Under the pieces are notes generated by a model, which saw nothing but the letters and a program-made list of their open reading frames with translations, had not been told where the DNA came from and searched no databases. This document shows, piece by piece, positions 35,629 through 43,423 of a stretch of 64,000 nt of DNA. Location: positions 62,001-126,000 of the forward strand of contig NZ_FPCG01000002.1 of the NCBI RefSeq assembly GCF_900116905.1, written 5' to 3'. How positions within the stretch are numbered: the stretch's first letter is position 1; each line of letters starts with the position of its first letter. The stretch is from Micrococcus terreus (GTDB lineage Bacteria; Actinomycetota; Actinomycetes; Actinomycetales; Micrococcaceae). A program made the position numbers and the translations under genes.

Positions 35629-36300
35629 GTGGCCAGCGGTCTGGCGGACCGGATCGGCCGGGTGAAGATCCTGCGCATCGGCATCATCTTCAGCATCGTC
35701 GGTTCCCTGCTGATCGTGCTGACCCCGGAGAACGCCGGAATCACCTCCGCCATACTGTTGGCCGGGCGCACCGTCCAGGGCCTCTCCGCCGCGTGCATCA
35801 TGCCCTCCGCGCCGGCCGATGATGTGGGGCTGCATGATCACCGGCCTAGGAGTGCTCCTGTGCTCCACCACATTCCTGCACCTGAGCGAGTACGTGGTCC
35901 TGACCGTCATCGGCTTCACCCTGTTCGGCATCGGGCTGGGCTTCTACGCCACGCCTTCCCTGGATGCCGCCCTGTCCACGGTGCCCGACTCCGCGGCAGG
36001 TGCCGCAGCGGGCATGTACAAGATGGCCTCCTCGCTGGGCAATGCCATGGGAGTGGCCATATCGGCAGCCATCTATGCCGGCGGACAGCTGGTCGACCCC
36101 GCCCTAACCCAGGAATGGGGACTGTTCGTGGGGCGCCAGGACAACCTGGTTCTGCGCTTCGGCGGTGCCATGGGGCTGCTCTTCAATGTCACCATGGTGT
36201 GTGTAGCCCTGGCCTCGATCATCGTCACGGTCCCCGCCACACCAGCACCCCTACGGACCGTTCAACGGGCCCGCCCACCGCGCGCCTGGACGTGGCCCCG
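35629..36300 (+). pseudogene. MFS (DHA2-type) drug transporter remnant
   Basis: Pieces of a 14-helix QacA/EmrB-type exporter. One frame carries the loop-2/3 signature GLADRIGRVKILRIG and the next two helices up to LQ-like GRTVQGLSAACIMPSA (35629 to about 35815). A second frame (about 35819-36240) carries C-terminal helices (LTVIGFTLFGIGLGFY, MYKMASSLGNAMGVAISAAI, RFGGAMGLLFNVTMVCVALA). The first helices, roughly six central helices and the start codon are missing, and the frames do not match, so the gene is inactive: 5' truncation, internal deletion and frameshift. The extent is approximate. Confidence 0.85.
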
Positions 36301-36359
36301 CCGCCGTTGGGCAACTGTGGCACCGCACCGTCCCCATCCACCCCACCTCAAGGAGCATC

Positions 36360-36656
36360 ATGACCGTCGTGAAAATCAACGCCATCTCCGTCCCGGAGGG
36401 CCAGGGCACTGAGCTCGAAGCGCGCTTCGCAGCCCGCAAGCATGCCGTGGACCAGGCCCCGGGCTTCGAGGGCTTCCAGCTGCTGCGCCCGGTCCAGGGC
36501 GAGTCCCGGTACTTCGTGGTCACCCACTGGGCCACGGAGGAGGACTTCGAGGCGTGGCGTTCAGGACGCAACACCGGGCACGACGACGGCCAGCAGCGTC
36601 AGCCGGTCGCCACCGGTGCCGATCTGCTGGAGTTCGAGGTCGTGGACCTGGGATGA
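36360..36656 (+). CDS. mhuD: MhuD-type haem-degrading monooxygenase
   Basis: 98 residues, ABM ferredoxin-like fold, very close in pattern to mycobacterial MhuD: it begins MTVVKINAISVPEG and keeps PGFEGFQLLRPVQGE, SRYFVVTHWATEE, and ATGADLLEFEVVD. Asn7, Trp66 and His74 match the Asn/Trp/His set that binds and distorts haem in MhuD/IsdG. It probably opens haem to release iron, giving mycobilin-type products. A good AAGGAG site precedes the ATG. It lies directly after the MFS remnant and before a copper-binding protein, so the local theme is metal handling. Confidence 0.9.
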   Translation: MTVVKINAISVPEGQGTELEARFAARKHAVDQAPGFEGFQLLRPVQGESRYFVVTHWATEEDFEAWRSGRNTGHDDGQQRQPVATGADLLEFEVVDLG

Positions 36657-36700
36657 GGACGAGGGCCGCAGGCCCCTTCCCGGACCCTTCCACGACTGGC

Positions 36701-36706
36701 TAGGGT
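36701..36706 (+). promoter_or_regulatory. -10 box TAGGGT of the copper-binding protein gene
   Basis: TAGGGT, seven bases, then ATG at 36714; leaderless spacing. Confidence 0.5.
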
Positions 36707-36713
36707 CGGCTGC

Positions 36714-37124
36714 ATGACGCATATCACCTCCATGCTGACGACCCACCCTGACGCCCCTGAGATCGACCAGGAGAAGCTGGCGGCATGCATCGCCGCCTGC
36801 TTCGAGTGTGCCCAGGCCTGTACGGCCTGCGCAGACGCGTGTCTGGCTGAGGAGCATGTGGGCCACCTCCGGTCCTGCATCCGCACCAATGCCGACTGCG
36901 CCGACGTGTGCGGCACTACGGGCAGGGTCCTGTCTCGGCTGACCGGTCAGTCTGATCAGGTCGACACCATCCGCGCACTCGTGGAGGCATGCCGAGCCTC
37001 CTGCGCCTCCTGCGCGGAAGAGTGCGGCAGCCATGCCGAGATGCACGAGCACTGCCGGATCTGCGCCGAAGCCTGCCGCCGGTGCGAGCAGGCCTGCGCT
37101 GACCTCCTCAGCGTCTTGGCCTGA
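36714..37124 (+). CDS. Cysteine-rich four-helix-bundle copper storage protein (Csp-like, DUF326)
   Basis: 136 residues with 18 cysteines, most spaced C-x(2,3)-C along amphipathic helices (Cys25, 29, 32, 36, 39, 43, then 55, 62, 66 and two later clusters). This is the pattern of Csp proteins, whose thiols line the inside of a four-helix bundle and hold many Cu(I) ions. No signal peptide is seen, so it is of the cytosolic Csp3 type. It probably protects against copper stress. It stands alone with its own promoter. Confidence 0.88.
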   Translation: MTHITSMLTTHPDAPEIDQEKLAACIAACFECAQACTACADACLAEEHVGHLRSCIRTNADCADVCGTTGRVLSRLTGQSDQVDTIRALVEACRASCASCAEECGSHAEMHEHCRICAEACRRCEQACADLLSVLA

Positions 37125-37155
37125 CCGGCCCGCCCTGGGTCTGCCGCTCCCGGAC

Positions 37156-37161
37156 TAGAAT
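37156..37161 (+). promoter_or_regulatory. -10 box TAGAAT of def
   Basis: TAGAAT lies 76 bp before the def start, giving a 5' leader of about 70 nt. The -35 is unclear. Confidence 0.4.
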
Positions 37162-37237
37162 CATCCGGTGCAACAGGGAGGCGCGGCCCCCCTGCCCACC
37201 CGATCCCTCCAGTCCACGACCCCCAGGAGTGCCCAGC

Positions 37238-37894
37238 ATGGCCATCCGTCCCATCACCGTCCACGGCGAGCCGGTCCTGCACCGACGCGCAGCCGATGTC
37301 GAGGTGATCGATGACGAGATCCGCACCCTGGTCCAGGACATGTATGAGACCCAGGTGGCGGCACGTGGCGTAGGACTGGCTGCACCTCAGGTCGGCGTGG
37401 GGCTGCGCATCTTCACCTGGACCTTCGGGGACACCGGCCCGGTGCCCAACACCGGCCACGTGATCAATCCGGTGCTGACGCTGCTGGGCAAGGTCTCCCA
37501 GGAGGAGCCGGACGAGGAGACCGAGACGGAGGGGTGCCTCTCCGCACCGGGCTACGGCTTCCCCCTGAAGCGCTCGGATCACGTTCGTCTCCAGGGCTTC
37601 GACGTGGACGGCAACCCCATTGACTTCGAGGCCACCGGCTGGTTCGCGCGCATCATGCAGCACGAGTACGACCACCTCGACGGCTATCTCTACGTGAACC
37701 GGCTGAACGGCAAGTGGACCCGCCGCTGGAAGAAGGCCCTGCGCCGCGAAGGCTGGACCGTGCCGGGCACCACGTGGATGCCTGGCGAGGATGAGGACCC
37801 CTTCGGCCACGATGAGGTGGATCCGGCCGAGATCGCCGGCTCCGGTGAGGACACCGCCACCGAGGCGCCCGCCCCAGAGACTGGCCGGCGCTGA
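37238..37894 (+). CDS. def: Peptide deformylase
   Basis: Removes the formyl group from nascent N-formylmethionyl proteins. 218 residues from the ATG at 37238, with AGGAG 8 nt upstream; a GTG at 37229 overlaps that site. All three metal/active-site motifs are present: GVGLAAPQ (44-51), EGCLS (98-102, Cys100) and QHEYDHLDG (His142, Glu143, His146). An acidic C-terminal extension of about 50 residues follows the catalytic domain. The 3' end converges with the HNH pseudogene. Confidence 0.95.
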   Translation: MAIRPITVHGEPVLHRRAADVEVIDDEIRTLVQDMYETQVAARGVGLAAPQVGVGLRIFTWTFGDTGPVPNTGHVINPVLTLLGKVSQEEPDEETETEGCLSAPGYGFPLKRSDHVRLQGFDVDGNPIDFEATGWFARIMQHEYDHLDGYLYVNRLNGKWTRRWKKALRREGWTVPGTTWMPGEDEDPFGHDEVDPAEIAGSGEDTATEAPAPETGRR

Positions 37895-37900
37895 GTCTCT

Positions 37901-39185
37901 TCACGAGCGCCAGAACACGTTCCGCTGCGCCGTCCTGGCTGGATCCAGGTACGCCGCCGGGATGAACCACGGCACACCCTGGCGATTCTCAATGCTTCAC
38001 GCGCCGGCGTGCACCGCGTGATGGTGGTGTGAGCACAGCAGCACCCCGTTGTCCACGCTGGTGGGACCGCCGTGGTCCCAGTGCTGGATGTGGTGGACCT
38101 CGCACCAGGGCGCTGGCATCGAGCAGCCCGGTGCCGCGCACCCGCCGTCACCGGCTGCGACGGCGCGACGCAGGCGGAGCGGGAACGGCCGCTGTTCCCG
38201 GCCGGTGTCCAGGACGCGCCCCTGTCCGTTGAGTACCACAGGCAGCACCGTTCCGTCGCAGAGCCACCGGCGGATCGACGTTGGGCTGATGGGGCCAGTG
38301 AATGCCGCCGAGGAGATGAATCGATCGCCCGTGGCGTCCGCCGGATCCCCGGTGGCGCCCAGCCGCTACGGTGATCCCAGAGCCTGGAGCAGGGATCCCT
38401 GCCGGGCCTCGCCGTCGGTGCGGGCGCCGCGGAGCAGGGTCTGCAGGTCGATGGTGACGGACACATGCGGTCTGGCACCGGCGACCTTGGGCAGATCGCC
38501 GGTCATGGCGAGCGCGAGCGCTCCGACCAGTGCGCTGACCAGCCCGTCCAGCTGACGTTGCGGTCGAGTCCGCTGGTCGATCGGCTCGGCCGGGGAACCG
38601 GTCTCGGTCTGGACGGCGGCTCTGTCTGCGCCGGCCCCTGCCGCGCCTGCAGCTCAGCGTCCGACGGTACGTCTCCGTCTGGATCGATCGCCGCCTCGAA
38701 CCAGGCGAGCCAGTGTGCGGCCACTCGACGCATGACGTCTGGGTCAAGCCCCTGGGCCTGTTCGGTCAGTGTCACCTCGGCCTCGCGCAGCAGGGAGGCC
38801 ACCCGAGCGTGGTCGACCTCACGGTGACTGCCCAGCCTGCGTGCGGTGGACAGTGCTGAGGCGATGTGGTCTACAGAGCTGGACGGGATGGTCCCCTGAG
38901 TCAGAGCTTCGGCCAGCATCGGCCAGACCGGCGGCAGGACCTCGGTCTGGCGAGGCGGGGCTGGGTATCGGCGGAGTAGACGCCCCAGTCCTGGTCTGCC
39001 GCTGGTGTGAGAACCGGCGGCAGTGCGTCGAGGAAGCCGGGATCCACGGCACGAGGGGCAATCTCGGCCAGCAGAGTCGCAGCGGCCTCGAGCAGGTCAC
39101 CGAAGCCCTGCCCGTCCAGATCTGTCCCCAACACCTCGGTCATGGTCTCCACCTCCGCCCGTTCGATCCGTGTCCCGACGCCCAC
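37901..39185 (-). pseudogene. Decayed DUF222-HNH endonuclease gene
   Basis: Homology to the DUF222/13E12-type HNH family runs through at least two frame changes and two in-frame stops. The N-terminal part is open from 39185 to about 38901 and the middle (MLAEALTQGTIPSSSVDHIA) from 38919. The rest continues in another frame (GDLPKVAGARPHVSVTIDLQ) to a TAG at 38366-38368. The C-terminal HNH motif (CAAPGCSMPAPWCEVHHI, HWDHGGPTSVDNGVLLCSHH) is followed by a TGA at 37997-37999, yet the same frame continues with GVPWFIPAAYLDP, which is normally the protein's end, to 37901. The family is multicopy and repetitive in actinobacteria; this copy is dead. Confidence 0.9.
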
Positions 39186-39379
39186 CGTCAGCTATTCGTA
39201 CACATATTCGAACACAGGCGACGGACGGGTTAAGGCGAGGAGCCCCCGGTCCTGGAACGCCACCTCCGAGGGTCCGCTGTGCAGGAGGCGGAACTGCTCG
39301 GCAGACAGAGAACGGGGCGGCCCCACCGTCTCCGGTGGGACCGCCCCGTTCGTCAGTCGCTCAGGTCAAGACCTGGACG
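39186..39379. other. Intergenic region between HNH pseudogene and gap
   Basis: It holds the gap terminator (39311-39350) and the upstream region of the HNH pseudogene. Nothing else was recognised. Confidence 0.5.
39311..39350 (-). terminator. Hairpin terminator after gap
   Basis: Arms 39311-39328 and 39333-39350: 18 bp with one mismatch and a 4-nt loop, 30 bp past the gap stop. Confidence 0.88.
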
Positions 39380-40819
39380 TCAGGCCTTCGGGAAGGTGGG
39401 CAGTGCGTCGCCAGCCATCTTCTCGATCACGCGGACCACCTGGCAGGAGTAGCCGAACTCGTTGTCGTACCAGACGTAGACGATGGCGTGGGTGCCGCCG
39501 TTGACGATGGTGGCCAGACCGTCCACGATGCCGGCGCGGTTGGAGCCGACGAAGTCCGTGGAGACGATCTCCGGGGAGTGGATGTAGTCGATCTGTGCCC
39601 GCAGCTCACCGGTCAGGGACTCGGTGCGCAGGCGGGTGTTCAGCTCCTCCACGGTGGTGGGCTTCTCCAGCTCCAGGTTCAGGATCGCCATGGACACGTC
39701 CGGGGTGGGGACGCGGATGGCGTTGCCGGAGAGCTTGCCCTGCAGCTCGGGCAGTGCCTTGGCCACGGCCTTGGCCGCACCGGTCTCGGTCAGCACCATG
39801 TTCAGCCCGGCGGCACGTCCACGGCGCGAGCCCTTGTGGAAGTTGTCGGTCAGGTTCTGATCGTTGGTGTAGGCGTGGACGGTCTCGACGTGGCCGTGGT
39901 CGATCCCGTACTCATCGTTGATGACCTTGAGCACCGGAGTGATGCCGTTGGTGGTGCAGGAGGCGGCGGAGAGGATGGTGTCTCCCTCGGCGATGTCCTC
40001 GGAGTTCACGCCGAAGACGATGTTCTTGATGTCGCCCTTGCCCGGTGCGGTGAGCAGCACCTTGGCGGCACCCTTGGCCTTGAGGTGTTGCCCCAGGCCC
40101 TCCTCATCCCGCCAGCGGCCGGTGTTGTCCACGATGATCGCGTTGTCGATCCCGTAGGAGGTGTAGTCCACGGTGGCCGGGTCGTTGGAGTAGATCACCT
40201 GGATGTCGGTGCCGTTGGCGGTGATCGTGTTGGTCTCCTGGTCCACGGTGATGGTGCCCTCGAAGGGACCGTGGATGGAGTCGCGGCGCAGCAGGGATGC
40301 GCGCTTGACCAGGTCGTCCTCGGAGTTCTTGCGGACCACGATCGCCCGCAGACGCAGTGAGGAGCCGCCGCCGGCGTGCGAGAGCAGGATGCGGGCCAGC
40401 AGACGCCCGATGCGGCCGAAGCCGTAGAGGACCACGTCGGTGGGCTCGGTGATGCCCTGGCCGCCCTGACCGTCCACGTCAGCCAGCTCGGTCTCCAGGA
40501 AGGCCTTCACGTCTGAGCTGCCGGACTGCTTGAACTTGTTGGCCAGGCGGGCCAGGTCCACCGAGGCGGCGCCCAGGTTCATCTGCGCCATGGCCTCCAC
40601 GAGGGGGTAGGTCTCCTCGACCGGCAGCACGGCCTCGTCGATCTGACGGGCGTAGCGGTGGGCCTTGATGATGTCAATGACGCCCTTGTGCACCAGCTGA
40701 CGGCCGTAGATGCTCGTCACCACGTTGTGGTCGCGGTACAGGGTGCCGATCAGCGGCACCATCTTCTCGGCGAGTGCCTCGCGGTTGTTCCAGCCGGTCT
40801 CGGCGGTGTTCTCTGCCAC
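39380..40819 (-). CDS. gap: Glyceraldehyde-3-phosphate dehydrogenase, long GapB-type
   Basis: 479 residues from the GTG at 40819, preceded by GGAAGGA. It has an N-terminal extension of about 130 residues before the Rossmann fold (VVLYGFGRIGRLLARILL), as in the roughly 480-residue actinobacterial GapB/GapX group, whereas classic GapA has about 335. The catalytic cysteine is in SAASCTTNGITPVLKV, with HAYTNDQNL and RRGRAAGLNMVLTETGAAKAV following. The reaction is reversible oxidation of glyceraldehyde-3-phosphate. In Corynebacterium the long form also works in gluconeogenesis and accepts NADP; the cofactor here is not certain. Confidence 0.93.
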   Translation of the reverse strand: MAENTAETGWNNREALAEKMVPLIGTLYRDHNVVTSIYGRQLVHKGVIDIIKAHRYARQIDEAVLPVEETYPLVEAMAQMNLGAASVDLARLANKFKQSGSSDVKAFLETELADVDGQGGQGITEPTDVVLYGFGRIGRLLARILLSHAGGGSSLRLRAIVVRKNSEDDLVKRASLLRRDSIHGPFEGTITVDQETNTITANGTDIQVIYSNDPATVDYTSYGIDNAIIVDNTGRWRDEEGLGQHLKAKGAAKVLLTAPGKGDIKNIVFGVNSEDIAEGDTILSAASCTTNGITPVLKVINDEYGIDHGHVETVHAYTNDQNLTDNFHKGSRRGRAAGLNMVLTETGAAKAVAKALPELQGKLSGNAIRVPTPDVSMAILNLELEKPTTVEELNTRLRTESLTGELRAQIDYIHSPEIVSTDFVGSNRAGIVDGLATIVNGGTHAIVYVWYDNEFGYSCQVVRVIEKMAGDALPTFPKA

Positions 40820-41104
40820 GGTGGGTCCTTCCCTCGTTGGCCCTGTTCCCAGGGGGCGACGGCGCTGTCGCCTCAAGCGCCCGGCGGGCGCACGTCAGAT
40901 GACGGTCACGGCCCGTCGTGGCCGTCCGCGGCCCCGGCAGGGCTCGGCAGTGACAGTCTAGTGAATTCCTGGCCCCGTCACGGAACGGCAGGGCCCGACG
41001 ACGGCCGGTCCAGGATGCGATACGCGTCACCGAGCACTCGGTATGGGAGGACGTGCCTGCGGGGGCGACCGCCGTGGGGATCGCAGGGCACTGAAGGGTG
41101 CAGG
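40820..41104. other. Intergenic region between gap and rnpB
   Basis: 285 bp with the gap upstream region and the 3' flank of rnpB (both on the minus strand). It contains one CCCGACGACGG motif at 40994-41004. No open frame with similarity was seen. Confidence 0.4.
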
Positions 41105-41517
41105 TGCGAGGGAACGGGCCGGCGGTACGCCGGGTTCTGTGCCTCGGCCGGATCGCTCCAGCCGAGGTGACGGCCATCCATCTAGGCCTGCCGTTGCCGG
41201 CAGGCTCGAGCGGCCAACCCGGATGCTCAGGCGGGCAGCCTTCGAACGCATCCTGTTCGGCCTTGCTCCGGATGGGGTTTACCGAGCCGACCCCGTCACC
41301 GGGGCCGCTGGTGGTCTCTTACACCACCCTTTCACCCTCACCTGCGCCGTTCGGTGCGAACACCGACCGGGCGGGCGGTCTGCTTTCTGTGGCACTGTCC
41401 TGCGGGTTGCCCCGAGTGGCCGTTAGCCACCATCCTGCCCTGTGGAGCCCGGACGTTCCTCGTGCCCTCATCCCGCGAACGGGAGGGGCACGCGGCCGTC
41501 TGCCGGCCCGTTCCGAG
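41105..41517 (-). ncRNA. rnpB: RNase P RNA (bacterial type A)
   Basis: Catalytic RNA that trims tRNA 5' leaders. Minus strand, about 413 nt. Universal elements: the 5' P4 segment GGAACGTCCGGGCTCCA (41443-41459), GGTAAACCCC with GGAGCAAGGCC downstream in the core, and the 3' P4 segment CAGAACCCGGCGTAC (41125-41139). P1 is formed by the ends: GGAACGGGCCGGC near 41516 pairs with GCCGGCCCGTTCC near 41107-41123. The ends are set by P1 pairing and by the TAGACT box upstream, so they are accurate to a few bases. Confidence 0.95.
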
Positions 41518-41522
41518 GGTCC

Positions 41523-41528
41523 AGTCTA
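41523..41528 (-). promoter_or_regulatory. -10 box TAGACT of rnpB
   Basis: TAGACT on the minus strand, about 7 nt before the inferred RNA 5' end. It stands back to back with the yaaA -10 box. Confidence 0.55.
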
Positions 41529-41543
41529 CGTCTGCCACCCCGT

Positions 41544-41549
41544 TAGGCT
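41544..41549 (+). promoter_or_regulatory. -10 box TAGGCT of yaaA
   Basis: TAGGCT, six bases, then the GTG at 41556. The rnpB and yaaA -10 boxes are only 15 bp apart and divergent, so the two promoters overlap. Confidence 0.5.
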
Positions 41550-41555
41550 GGACCG

Positions 41556-42356
41556 GTGCTGATCCTGCTGCCGCCCTCGGAGGGCAAGACCTCGCCGCGC
41601 TCCGGCGCACCCCTGGACCTGGACACCCTGATCTTTCCCACCCTGGCCGGCGAGCGCCGCACGGTGCTGGGCGCCTTGACCACGGCCTCGGCTCTGCCGG
41701 ACGCCCTCTCGGTCCTGGGCGTGGGCGCCTCCCTGGAGGACGAGGTCCGCGCGAACGTGGACCTGTTGGAAGCACACGCCGCCCCCGGGCACCAGGTGTA
41801 CTCCGGGGTGCTCTTCGACGCCTTGGACTACTCGAGCCTCTCCGACGGCGCCCGGACCCGTGCCCGCAAGGACGCCCTGGTCTTCTCCGGACTGTTCGGC
41901 GCCACCGCACTGGGGGACCGCATCCCGGCCTACCGCCTGCCGATCACCGCCAAGCTGCCCGGCCTGGGCGGTCTGGCGGCGTGGTGGAAGCCGAGGATCG
42001 GGCCGGAGCTGGACGGACTCGCCGAGCACACCGGTGTGGTGGTGGACTGCCGGTCCGGTGGCTACGCCGCCCTGTGGAAGGCTCCGGCCGAGACCGCGGT
42101 GACCGTGGACGTGTTCCAGATACGTGAGGGCAGGCGCACCGTGGTCTCACACTTCGCCAAGCACACGCGCGGACTGGTGGCCCGGATCCTGCTCGAGGCC
42201 GGTGGACGGACGGTACGCTCCCCGCAGTCTGCGGCTGAGGCCGTGGCGCAGGCCGGGGACGGTGCGCACGCCGTGGGCCATCAGTGGGAGGTCGACCTGG
42301 TGGCGGCCCACGGGAAGACCTCGGCCAAGCTCGAGGTCACCCTTCCCGAGTCCTGA
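41556..42356 (+). CDS. yaaA: YaaA/DUF328 peroxide-stress protein
   Basis: 266 residues from the GTG at 41556. It begins with the family signature MLILLPPSEGKTSP (Pro-Pro-Ser-Glu-x-K), with YSGVLFDALDYSSL (about 82-95) and FSGLFGATALGDRIPAYRLP (about 110-129) further on. In E. coli YaaA lowers free iron during H2O2 stress and has a DNA-binding HhH-type fold; the actinobacterial role is presumed similar. The end converges on the RNase H fusion gene across an imperfect hairpin. Confidence 0.9.
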   Translation: MLILLPPSEGKTSPRSGAPLDLDTLIFPTLAGERRTVLGALTTASALPDALSVLGVGASLEDEVRANVDLLEAHAAPGHQVYSGVLFDALDYSSLSDGARTRARKDALVFSGLFGATALGDRIPAYRLPITAKLPGLGGLAAWWKPRIGPELDGLAEHTGVVVDCRSGGYAALWKAPAETAVTVDVFQIREGRRTVVSHFAKHTRGLVARILLEAGGRTVRSPQSAAEAVAQAGDGAHAVGHQWEVDLVAAHGKTSAKLEVTLPES

Positions 42357-42369
42357 CGCCTGCATCTGC

Positions 42370-42427
42370 GGGTCAGACATCCACCTCATGAGCCCCCGAA
42401 TCCGTGGATGAGGTCGATTTCTGACCC
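42370..42427 (+). terminator. Long imperfect inverted repeat, probable bidirectional terminator
   Basis: Arms 42370-42389 and 42408-42427 pair over 20 bp with two mismatches, with an 18-nt loop. It lies between convergent yaaA and RNase H genes. Its arms are less GC-rich than the other terminators in the window and it has no GACGAC core, so it may be a degenerate mobile repeat rather than a simple terminator. Confidence 0.6.
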
Positions 42428-42447
42428 CTGGATGGATCCGCCGTGGG

Positions 42448-43413
42448 TCAGGCCGGGTCGGCCACCAGCTCCACCTCGAAGCCGTTCGGCGCCTCCAGGT
42501 AGGCCGCGTAGTGGTTCCGGCCGCCCGCGAAGGGGTGCTGCTCGGCGAAGAGCAGTGTGAAGCCCACCGCCTGGGCGGCCTGAGCCAGACGGTCCACGTC
42601 TGCCCGGGTGCCAGCGCGGAAGGCCAGGTGGTTCAAGCCGGGCCGGAGTCGGTCATGCGCCCCCGCGGACACGTCCGGCCCGCGCTCGATCACCAGATAC
42701 TCCCCCGCGCCCTGGTAGCTGGCCCCCTCGGACCACTCCCCGCTGAGCACGTACCCCAGCTCCTCGAACAGCCACCCCAGGGTGCGCCGTGCCTGGGCCA
42801 GGTCTTCCACCCAGATCTCCACATGGTGCAGTCGCCCGGTGTGCGTCGCAGAGCCGGCAGAGGAGGAGCTTCCCGACGACGGCTCCGTCGCCTTCTCGGC
42901 GGCCGGAGCCTTCTGCGCCCCCTCGCCGGGCGCGCTCACCGGGACCTTGGATGCACCGGCGTCCCACTGCGTCCCCGCGGCGCCGGCATCCATGGCCTCA
43001 TTGGAGAGCTGGTCGGCGTCCTTGTTCTTCTCCCGCGGGATCCACTCGTAGGTGACCTGTCCGGCGGGGATGATGCTGCGGGCCTGGGCGGCCAGGCGGC
43101 GCATGTCCTCGTGCTTGATCTTCCAGCGGCCGCTCATCTGCTCGACCACGAGCTTGGAGTCCATCAGGGCGTGCACGCGGGCCTCGGGGTCGATCTGGCG
43201 GGCCATGGTGAGCCCGGCGATCAGCCCGGAGTACTCAGCCACGTTGTTGGAGGCCCTGCCCAGCGGCTGGGCGTCCGTGGCCAGGATCTGGCCGGTCTCC
43301 GGGTCCCGCACCAGCGCACCGTATCCGGCCACGCCTGGGTTGCCGCGGGAGCCGCCGTCGGCCTCGACCTGCAGGGTCCGTTGAGTCTGAGAAGTCGTCT
43401 GCACCTCGGACAC
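42448..43413 (-). CDS. RNase HI-like domain fused to VOC/glyoxalase domain
   Basis: 321 residues from the GTG at 43413, 10 bp after the CdsZ-like stop. Residues 12 to about 140 are RNase HI: EADGGSRGNPGVAGYGALV (first Asp), ASNNVAEYSGLIAGL (Glu), ALMDSKLVVEQMSGRWKIKH (Asp) and NKDADQLSNEAMD (last Asp), so all four acidic residues are present and RNA cleavage in RNA-DNA hybrids is likely. A Ser/Glu-rich linker (about 150-185) leads to a VOC domain (HHVEIWVEDLAQAR ... LNHLAFRAGT ... GFEVELVADP). The mycobacterial orthologue Rv2228c instead carries a phosphatase domain. The VOC substrate is unknown. Confidence 0.88.
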   Translation of the reverse strand: MSEVQTTSQTQRTLQVEADGGSRGNPGVAGYGALVRDPETGQILATDAQPLGRASNNVAEYSGLIAGLTMARQIDPEARVHALMDSKLVVEQMSGRWKIKHEDMRRLAAQARSIIPAGQVTYEWIPREKNKDADQLSNEAMDAGAAGTQWDAGASKVPVSAPGEGAQKAPAAEKATEPSSGSSSSAGSATHTGRLHHVEIWVEDLAQARRTLGWLFEELGYVLSGEWSEGASYQGAGEYLVIERGPDVSAGAHDRLRPGLNHLAFRAGTRADVDRLAQAAQAVGFTLLFAEQHPFAGGRNHYAAYLEAPNGFEVELVADPA

Positions 43414-43423
43414 GTTAGCCGGT

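Noticed and set aside
35819-36412. Intact MFS transporter gene starting at 35819
   Set aside because: It lacks most helices and the usual start; the N-terminal helices lie in another frame upstream, so it is part of a pseudogene.
42370-42427. Inverted repeat read as an insertion-sequence end
   Set aside because: No transposase, no target duplication and no second copy seen in the window; a bidirectional terminator explains its place between convergent genes.
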